Positions 21,252 through 26,231 of a DNA stretch of 26,231 nt are shown here, in pieces. Source of the DNA: a virus; IMG/VR virus record IMGVR_UViG_3300044742_000087, positions 1-26,231 of that record. One strand, 5' to 3'. How positions within the stretch are numbered: the stretch's first letter is position 1; each line of letters starts with the position of its first letter. The notes beneath the pieces are model-generated. The model saw only the letters and a list, made by a program, of their open reading frames with translations. It made no database searches and had not been told where the DNA came from. The position numbers were made by a program, and so were the translations under genes.

Positions 21252-21369
21252 GCAGATACCGCTCCCGTGCCCTGTCCTGAAGAGCGGGCATCACTACGTG
21301 CGGTTCACGGATCGGTGGGACGACGGCAAGCGGCACTGCACCGGATGTGGAGCCGTGGAGAAGGGCTGA
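21250..21369 (+). CDS. Tiny Cys/His protein (39 aa)
   Basis: ATG 21250 to TGA 21369. C7, H14-H15, C30 and C33 (in HCTGCG) could form one zinc-binding unit. It lies divergently from the HTH gene and heads the plus-strand secretion-module run. A GGGCGAG at 21237-21243 is a modest Shine-Dalgarno match. Small zinc-ribbon proteins of about 40 aa of this pattern are common in phages; function unknown. Confidence 0.45.
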   Translation: MQIPLPCPVLKSGHHYVRFTDRWDDGKRHCTGCGAVEKG

Positions 21370-21374
21370 GGTGC

Positions 21375-21479
21375 ATGGACGTGGCGACGATCTTCGTTAC
21401 TGGGTTCGTTGTCTACTGCGCGCTGGTTGGCTCATCTATCGTGAGTTGCGCCATCTGTGAGTGGCGGCGAGGGCACTGA
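21375..21479 (+). CDS. Tiny transmembrane protein (34 aa)
   Basis: ATG 21375 to TGA 21479, preceded by GCTGAGGTGC with a GAGG about 4 bases away. One hydrophobic helix spans nearly the whole chain (about 4-26), ending 'EWRRGH'. The following TrbL-like gene starts at the next base. Could be a pilus-assembly accessory or a translational leader. Supported mainly by tight packing. Confidence 0.4.
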   Translation: MDVATIFVTGFVVYCALVGSSIVSCAICEWRRGH

Positions 21480-22418
21480 GTGCTGATCGGCCTCGCGCTG
21501 CTCGCGTTTCAGGTCGCTAACCCGTTCACGCCGCCACCGCCCGCACAGGTCGTGAACGAGACGCGCGTGGTCAACGAAGTCCACGTGATGGCGCCGCCAC
21601 CCGATCCCGAGGTCATCGCAGAGTCGACCGTGACCAGCTCGCGCGCCATGCTGACGATGGTCATCGCGCCGCCGCCGGTGCAGTGGGCAAACGAACTCCT
21701 GAATCTGCCCGACATCTGGCGCAGGACGCCACCGGACCTGACCTACAACCACCCCGCGATCAAGGAGCGCTCAGGGCTGATGTACGGCGCCGCGCTCGGA
21801 TTGATCGCGCTCGCCGTACTGGTCGCGGGGATCTCGCGCGCACTCGGGAGCGAGCACTTCGAGTGGCGCATCGTTTACGCGACGGTGCTCGCGCTCGGCA
21901 GCCTCGTGTGGTGGCAGGTCGGCATCGACCTGAACAACGCCATCTGCAACCTGATCAACGCACCGGACCTCCCGTCGCTGATCCGTCCGAACCTGACCAT
22001 CCCCGATCCCACCGACGAAGCGGGCGCGGTCATCCTGACGCTGGTCTACGCCATCATCGCGCTCATGCTCCTGGCGAGCCTGCTGTTCCGCCTCGGGATG
22101 CTCATGATCCTGATCGCCATCGGTCCGCTCGCGCTGTTCTGTTTCGCCACGCCGCAGAGCGAGGGCCTCGCGCACAAGTACGTCAGCCTGTCCGTAGGAT
22201 TGCTCTTCTCCCAGGTACTGATCGTCCTCGGGCTGAGCCTCGCGCAAGTCCTGAATAGTCTCGGCACCGGGCTAGCAGGAACGCTGCTCAGCATGATTGT
22301 CCTTCTGCTCCTGCCCAAGGTGCCTGGGTTGCTCTCGTCAGGCATGCAGTCGGGTGGGCGCGGCATGGTGAGCACGATCGCCTCGATGGCTATCTTCCGC
22401 CGGCTCAGGTTCCGATGA
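21480..22418 (+). CDS. TrbL/VirB6-like polytopic membrane protein of a T4SS
   Basis: 312 residues from GTG 21480. A signal-like or membrane start (1-13) precedes a Pro-rich exported stretch (16-95). Then come about five to six transmembrane helices (roughly 99-121, 131-149, 181-204, 206-224, 236-258, 264-285). The segment 'LGMLMILIAIGPLALFCFATPQ' followed by 'SEGLAHKY' (205-234) matches the conserved 'l-x-l-l-x-l-l-i-a-i-a-P-l-A-l-x-c-x-x-x-P-q-t-e' block of TrbL/VirB6 proteins in conjugation systems of Actinobacteria and Chloroflexota. VirB6 proteins form the inner-membrane channel of type IV secretion. The order before an NlpC/P60 enzyme, pilin, PrgI and VirB4 supports this. Confidence 0.72.
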   Translation: MLIGLALLAFQVANPFTPPPPAQVVNETRVVNEVHVMAPPPDPEVIAESTVTSSRAMLTMVIAPPPVQWANELLNLPDIWRRTPPDLTYNHPAIKERSGLMYGAALGLIALAVLVAGISRALGSEHFEWRIVYATVLALGSLVWWQVGIDLNNAICNLINAPDLPSLIRPNLTIPDPTDEAGAVILTLVYAIIALMLLASLLFRLGMLMILIAIGPLALFCFATPQSEGLAHKYVSLSVGLLFSQVLIVLGLSLAQVLNSLGTGLAGTLLSMIVLLLLPKVPGLLSSGMQSGGRGMVSTIASMAIFRRLRFR

Positions 22419-22969
22419 AGTGGATACTCGGCGCCGCGGCGCTCTTCCTCTTCCTGCAACTGCCCATGATTGGGATCTGGACCTCGTCGAACTGGGCGCC
22501 GTGGTGGTTTTCTTCTCCCCAGATGGCCGCGCCGGTCGCGCCGGGCCAGGTGCCCGTTGCCGCGATGGCTGCGCCACAGGGACCGCTAGCGTCGGACTCC
22601 ATGCCGCTGATGCAGGCCGCGCAGAAGTGGATAGGCGTGCCGTACCTGTTCGGTGGGGCGAGCATGCGCGGGATTGATTGCTCGAATTTCGTCTACCTGA
22701 CGGGGCGCGACATGGGCTTGAACCTGCCGCCGCCCGCGGAGAACCAATGGCACATCACAAGGAGGGTGACTGACCCGCGACCTGGCGATCTTGTGTTCTT
22801 CAAAGGGACGTACTGCCTACCGGGCAACTGCCCGACGATTACCCACGTCGGTTGGTACGTGGGCGACGGAATGATGATCTCAGCGGCAGAGCCAGCGGTC
22901 GGGCGACAGAGTCTCTCGTCGCCGTACTGGCGCTCTCACCTCGCCGGTTTTGGCCGGCTGGCGGGGTAA
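22415..22969 (+). CDS. NlpC/P60 cell-wall peptidase of the T4SS module
   Basis: 184 residues from ATG 22415, overlapping the previous gene by 4 bases. Residues 4-20 form a signal peptide or membrane anchor; a Pro/Ala linker follows. Residues 64-184 are an NlpC/P60 domain: 'AQKWIGVPYLFGG' (69-81), 'GIDCSNFV' with the catalytic Cys89, 'RPGDLVFF' (122-129) and 'ITHVGWYVG' with the catalytic His144. The last is followed by 'DGMMISAAE' as usual. Such enzymes cut peptide stems in peptidoglycan, and in Gram-positive-type conjugation systems they open the wall for the secretion channel (the job done by VirB1 elsewhere). Two Cys in 'YCLPGNC' (134, 139) may form a local disulfide. Confidence 0.87.
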   Translation: MKWILGAAALFLFLQLPMIGIWTSSNWAPWWFSSPQMAAPVAPGQVPVAAMAAPQGPLASDSMPLMQAAQKWIGVPYLFGGASMRGIDCSNFVYLTGRDMGLNLPPPAENQWHITRRVTDPRPGDLVFFKGTYCLPGNCPTITHVGWYVGDGMMISAAEPAVGRQSLSSPYWRSHLAGFGRLAG

Positions 22970-22983
22970 AGGAGGCATCTCCC

Positions 22984-23220
22984 ATGTTCACAGGGATAGG
23001 CGCGTTCATTACCGCTATCGTCACCAACGCGCAGACGATTGCCCTCGCGGTGATTGCCCTCGCGGTGCTCTGGGCTGGCTACCAGTACCTGACGGGCAAC
23101 CCGCAGGGCGGCAAGGAATGGCTGCGGAACGCCTTCGTCGGCGGCGCGCTCGTGTTGCTGGCAACACCGATTGCCAACGGCATCCGCGGCGCGCTCCAGG
23201 GTGGCGTTGGAGGTGGATGA
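22984..23220 (+). CDS. VirB2/TrbC-like pilin or small membrane subunit
   Basis: 78 residues with a near-perfect AAAGGAGG 9 bases before ATG 22984, the strongest ribosome site in the module and a hint of high expression. Two hydrophobic helices (about 12-33 and 49-68) flank a polar turn 'YQYLTGNPQGGKEW'. This copies the TrbC/VirB2 plan ('G-x-x-y-x-x-a-g-g-n-x-e-g-x-x-x-x-r-n-a-x-i-G-a-x-l-v-l-l-A'). The C-terminus is Gly-rich. It would be the pilus subunit of a conjugation apparatus. Confidence is limited because small two-helix proteins are easy to mistake. Confidence 0.65.
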   Translation: MFTGIGAFITAIVTNAQTIALAVIALAVLWAGYQYLTGNPQGGKEWLRNAFVGGALVLLATPIANGIRGALQGGVGGG

Positions 23221-23689
23221 GCGAGACATCATCGAGATCCCGACCGAGCTGGAGCGCAGCAGTGAGTTCCTCGAATACACCGTTGCCGCAGTCGCGCTGC
23301 TCAGCACGCTCTGGGCGATCAACAACGCGGCCATCCTGCCGTTCAGCCCGTGGTATGTCATCCCGCCCATGCTGCTCGTGGCCGGCATGTGGGTGCTCAC
23401 GGGCGAGGCTGCCACGAACTGGCAAGGGGTTGGCAGCATCGCTACAGGGCTGCGCAACCGGATCGGTCTGCGCCGCGCACATGAGTGGATACAGGCGTTC
23501 GCCCACTACGTTCACCTCGTGCACGTGCCGGTCTGGAGGGCGGCATGCGTAGCGTTCTGGAACTCAACCCGAGCACGAACTACGCGATGGCTGCAACGCA
23601 GTCGCGACGGGATCAACTCCGCGCGTTCAGCCACGTCCTCATGGGCCTGGGGCATCCGCTGCACCTTGTCTCGTCGGCTCGCTCGGTAG
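23201..23689 (+). CDS. PrgI-like membrane protein of the T4SS module
   Basis: 162 residues if started at GTG 23201, inside the end of the pilin gene; TTG 23207 and GTG 23213 are alternatives. 'RDIIEIPTELERSSEFLEYT' followed by two close transmembrane helices (about 24-43 and 48-66) resembles PrgI-family proteins, which sit just before VirB4 in Gram-positive-type conjugation operons (VirB3 equivalent). After residue 115 it overlaps the VirB4 gene by 145 bases and looks less like a designed protein (Arg/Trp/Ser-rich), so its real 3' end or frame is uncertain. A frameshift or lost stop is possible. Confidence 0.55.
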   Translation: MALEVDERDIIEIPTELERSSEFLEYTVAAVALLSTLWAINNAAILPFSPWYVIPPMLLVAGMWVLTGEAATNWQGVGSIATGLRNRIGLRRAHEWIQAFAHYVHLVHVPVWRAACVAFWNSTRARTTRWLQRSRDGINSARSATSSWAWGIRCTLSRRLAR

Positions 23690-25119
23690 CAGGCTTCGAT
23701 GATTGGGCGCACCCGCCACTCCTCGATCGTCGGTGGTATGCCGTGGTGAACGCCACGGACGAGGCGCAGCGCGCGGCCCGCACCCGCACGCTACAGGAAT
23801 CCTTGGAAGGAGTCGGGCTGCGATGTGGTGCCTCTTCTGTTGCTGGCGACCCTCCCCCTACTGTGGTCAGCCCTGCCGCGGTGCGGGATGGCGACGAGTG
23901 GGCAGCGACCCTGGTGCTGCGCCGGTGGCCGAGGGAGGTCGCGCCGGGGTGGCTCGGGAACGCGATAGCGGGCGATCTCCCCGTGGACCTCGGGATTCAT
24001 ATCAGGCCGCAAGACCCGCAGCAGATCGCGCGCTGGCTGCGGTCGCAGCAGACGACGCACTCGCAGGCGAACGCCGCGAAGCCTGACGCCGGTTCGGAGC
24101 TGGCGAGCGGTGACGCCGAGTCGGTCAGGAGGAAACTCGTCGCGAGGACTGACCGTCCCGTGCGCGTGGCGATTGCCCTGACGGTGCGGGCGCCCGACCT
24201 TGTGACGTTGCGGTCGCGCCAGGAGGAACTCGCGTACGACATTGGCCTCGCCCTCGGAGACGCGCGGCCTGCCACGTTCGAGCAGGACCGCGGGCTGGCG
24301 GCAACGATGCCCACCGGCGAATGCAACCTGCTCGGCGTGTGGCGCACGCTCGACTGCACCAGCGTGGCGTCCACGTGGCCCTTCCAGCCGGCGACGGTCA
24401 ACCATGCGAACGGGGCGCCGCTCGGCACCACAGTGCGCGGCGGCATGCTGGTGAAGCTCGACCCGTTCGACGACTCGCTGAATAGTTTCAGCGGCGTGGT
24501 GCTCGCGATGGTGGGCGCGGGGAAATCGTACTTTCTCAAGTTGCTCGCGCGGCGGCTCGATGGCGTCGAGGTGCTCGTCGTGGAGCACAACGACCCGCCC
24601 GAATATTCGGGCGTGCGCGGTGTCACGGCGGTCCCGCTGAGCGGCAACATGACCGAGCGCACGGCTCAACTGCGCGAGTTCGTCACGCGCCTGTGGGAGA
24701 CGGCCCGGGCTGACCCCCGACCGCGCATGCTGATCCTCGACGAGCTGTGGTCCCTGCTGCGCGACGAGGGCCTCGCCTCGCTCGTCGAGGAGATCGCGCG
24801 CATGGGGCGCAAGTATTACCTCAGCCTGTGGATCGCCACACAACAGATACAGGAGTTGATCGAGTCCCCGTACGGGATGGCCGTGCTCAACAACGCGGCG
24901 ATCCGCGTGTACCTTCAGCAGGACGGTCCCGACGTGGAACTGCTCGCCAGGAAGATGCGCCTCAGCGATGACGCGCGGCAGTTCCTGAGCGGTGCAGCTC
25001 GCGGGCAGGCGTTGCTCGATGTGCGCCGCATGCTGGTGCCGGTCAACGTCCAGGCGACGAAGGCAGAGCATCGAGAGATCACGACCGACCCGCGCGAGCG
25101 GCTACTCATCCCTGCTTGA
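23545..25119 (+). CDS. VirB4-like T4SS ATPase
   Basis: 524 residues from ATG 23545, chosen because GGAGG stands 6 bases before and because codons upstream in this frame look like noise. Residues 1-300 form the variable N-terminal domain. Walker A is 'AMVGAGKS' (321-328): Lys327/Ser328 are intact but the first Gly is Ala. Walker B is 'RMLILDE' (394-400) with Asp399/Glu400. The 'ARMGRKYYLSLWIATQQIQEL' (418-438) and 'AVLNNAAIRVYLQQD' (446-460) segments are classic VirB4/TraC C-terminal blocks. VirB4 powers pilus assembly and substrate transfer at the inner membrane. At 524 residues it is smaller than typical VirB4 (600-900), mainly in the N-terminal part. Confidence 0.87.
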   Translation: MRSVLELNPSTNYAMAATQSRRDQLRAFSHVLMGLGHPLHLVSSARSVAGFDDWAHPPLLDRRWYAVVNATDEAQRAARTRTLQESLEGVGLRCGASSVAGDPPPTVVSPAAVRDGDEWAATLVLRRWPREVAPGWLGNAIAGDLPVDLGIHIRPQDPQQIARWLRSQQTTHSQANAAKPDAGSELASGDAESVRRKLVARTDRPVRVAIALTVRAPDLVTLRSRQEELAYDIGLALGDARPATFEQDRGLAATMPTGECNLLGVWRTLDCTSVASTWPFQPATVNHANGAPLGTTVRGGMLVKLDPFDDSLNSFSGVVLAMVGAGKSYFLKLLARRLDGVEVLVVEHNDPPEYSGVRGVTAVPLSGNMTERTAQLREFVTRLWETARADPRPRMLILDELWSLLRDEGLASLVEEIARMGRKYYLSLWIATQQIQELIESPYGMAVLNNAAIRVYLQQDGPDVELLARKMRLSDDARQFLSGAARGQALLDVRRMLVPVNVQATKAEHREITTDPRERLLIPA

Positions 25120-25141
25120 CAGATTGGAGTAAGGTGGATGC

Positions 25142-25285
25142 ATGGAGAACCTGACGTGGATTCCCTACATCGTGGTGTGGGTGGGGCTGCTGCTCTTCCC
25201 GTTCACGCGATGGCTGCTCTTCTCCGCGGTCACGCTGACGCTCGGGCTGTTGCTCGGCGCGCGTGACGACGTTCTCCCCGACTGA
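25142..25285 (+). CDS. Small transmembrane protein (47 aa)
   Basis: ATG 25142 to TGA 25285. It has two hydrophobic stretches (about 6-20 and 24-40) and an acidic end (RDDVLPD). A GGAG and an AAGG lie upstream at 9-16 bases. The last 23 bases overlap the start of the VirD4-like gene. It may be a partner of the coupling ATPase in the membrane. No family recognised. Confidence 0.5.
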   Translation: MENLTWIPYIVVWVGLLLFPFTRWLLFSAVTLTLGLLLGARDDVLPD

Positions 25286-26231
25286 CGCCTACAACACCCT
25301 GCTCCCGCTGTGGGCGGACAGCACGACCCGGATGGGCCTGCTGTTCGCTATCGCAGCGGGAGTTTTGTTGCTCCTGACCAGGCCGCAGAAGCCTCGGGTG
25401 TTACAGCGGCGTGACAAGCCATTGCCGCCGCTGCCCGCGGTCGGCAAGCCCTCGCCGTTCCACTCGCTGCGCCACAGGCACGCCCAGCCCGTCAACGTGG
25501 GCGGCGTGACCTTCGATCTGGCGTGGCAGCACATCGCCGTCGTGGCGACCACCGGCGCCCGCAAGTCAACGCTCCTGGCCGAACTGGCTGACAAGGTGGG
25601 GAAGCCCTGCCTGGTGATCACGGGCGACCAGGCACCACCGCTGGAGAACTGGACGCGCTCAGTGGGTGGTCGGGTCTGGACCGCTCGCGGCGGCATCGGT
25701 TGGTATCCGTGGGGTGGCGATCTGGAGCATGCCACGCAGCGCATCGAGCACATGTTCGCCGCGACAGGTGGCGACGTCGGGGTCCATCGCGCGATGGTCC
25801 AGAGCGTCGTACGCAAAGCATGGGGCGGCGTGCACTCCCACGAGCGCACGCTCGATCAGATCATCGAGGCGCTGCCCGATCGCAGCCGCAGCGGCTCGTC
25901 GGCCATGATGGCGGACAACTGGACCGCTCGCCTGGAGAGTCTGCGCGACACGCTGGGCGGCTCGCTCGGCACGGACCTCGACATCGTCGAGACGTTGCGC
26001 GCCGGCACCACGGTGATGATCGCACTGAACAGTTTTACCGACGTCTCCAACCGGGAACGCTTCGCCAGCATCGCCGTGCTGGAGGGCCTGCGTGCGGCCA
26101 ACGATGTGGGCGGCATCGCGCTGGTGTTCGACGAGGTCGGCCTGATCGGCGCGAAGCTCTTTGACGATGCCGTGCGTGTCCTGCGGGTGCGGCTGTGCAC
26201 CGGGATGTTCGCGAGCCAGTTGTTTGACGAC
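25263..26231 (+). CDS. VirD4/HerA-like coupling ATPase, 3' partial
   Basis: 323 residues are visible from GTG 25263, and the frame is open to the right edge. Residues 23-39 (RMGLLFAIAAGVLLLLT) form a membrane helix, followed by a basic Pro-rich linker and the ATPase core. The P-loop is 'ATTGARKST' (95-103): Lys101/Ser102 are kept, but the first Gly is Ala and the Gly before the Lys is Arg100. Walker B is 'IALVFDE' (285-291). This resembles VirD4/TraG coupling proteins and the wider HerA/FtsK group, which bring DNA or protein to a T4SS channel. No relaxase is seen nearby. The missing glycine raises doubts about ATP binding. Confidence 0.72.
   Translation, partial: MTTFSPTDAYNTLLPLWADSTTRMGLLFAIAAGVLLLLTRPQKPRVLQRRDKPLPPLPAVGKPSPFHSLRHRHAQPVNVGGVTFDLAWQHIAVVATTGARKSTLLAELADKVGKPCLVITGDQAPPLENWTRSVGGRVWTARGGIGWYPWGGDLEHATQRIEHMFAATGGDVGVHRAMVQSVVRKAWGGVHSHERTLDQIIEALPDRSRSGSSAMMADNWTARLESLRDTLGGSLGTDLDIVETLRAGTTVMIALNSFTDVSNRERFASIAVLEGLRAANDVGGIALVFDEVGLIGAKLFDDAVRVLRVRLCTGMFASQLFDD

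Noticed and set aside
23485-23544. Earlier VirB4 start at 23,485
   Set aside because: The extra 20 residues have an Arg/Gly/Ala shadow composition and no ribosome site, while ATG 23,545 has GGAGG 6 bases upstream.
25115-25143. TTGACA at 25,115-25,120 as a -35 box
   Set aside because: It overlaps the VirB4 stop, and the sequence at the right distance (TGCATG) is a poor -10; by chance such hexamers are expected in 26 kb.
1-26231. tRNA, rRNA, integrase, relaxase, transposase or restriction genes
   Set aside because: Looked for by motif and reading frame; none found. Absence outside the window cannot be judged.

Overview
The window is GC-rich, densely packed and almost entirely transcribed left to right. 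It begins and ends inside genes. It holds two modules: a long-tailed phage (siphovirus-like) virion and lysis module at about 1-20,930, and a type IV secretion (T4SS)/conjugation-like module from about 21,250 to the right edge. A rho-independent terminator and one reverse-strand helix-turn-helix gene separate them. The Pro/Thr-rich linker of the secreted protein at 1506-2606, the base composition and the style of the TrbL/VirB6-, PrgI- and VirB4-like proteins suggest a Chloroflexota (Thermomicrobia-like) or actinobacterial host. That placement is an inference. The DNA could be a phage, a phage-plasmid, or a prophage next to an integrative conjugative element.

Region 1 (2-5535) covers head completion and the tail tube. 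A 5'-truncated DegT-type sugar aminotransferase abuts a gp6-like head-tail connector. Next come a probable terminator and a secreted protein that looks like added cargo, then head closure, a zinc ribbon protein, a beta-rich virion protein, an HK97 gp10-like tail completion protein, a tail terminator, the tail tube protein, and a tail assembly chaperone pair that appears to be joined by a +1 ribosomal frameshift. The terminase, portal, protease and major capsid protein would be expected left of the window.

Region 2 (5537-17,437) covers the tail tape measure (914 aa, about 43-residue repeats), a distal tail protein, a gpD/Tal-like hub, and some 7.5 kb of beta-rich tip or fibre genes. Notable among these are a tail-fibre gene that looks split in two by a frameshift (13,355-15,308) and a fibre made of 22 copies of a 21-residue repeat (15,848-17,437).

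Region 3 (17,450-20,928) is accessory and lytic: an Ig-like virion protein, a coiled-coil protein with a membrane tail, a small Cys protein, a GH25 lysozyme, a second glycosidase-like TIM barrel protein, three tiny membrane proteins and a probable lipoprotein, most of them touching or overlapping.

Region 4 (20,982-26,231) has an excisionase/MerR-like HTH gene on the minus strand. On the plus strand are two small genes, a TrbL/VirB6-like polytopic protein, an NlpC/P60 wall hydrolase, a VirB2/TrbC-like pilin, a PrgI-like membrane protein, a VirB4-like ATPase, a small membrane protein and a 3'-truncated VirD4/HerA-like ATPase whose Walker A motif lacks its key glycine. The direct join of a tailed-phage module to a T4SS-like module is the most unusual feature of the window. 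No tRNA, rRNA, CRISPR array, insertion sequence, integrase, relaxase or replication gene was seen.
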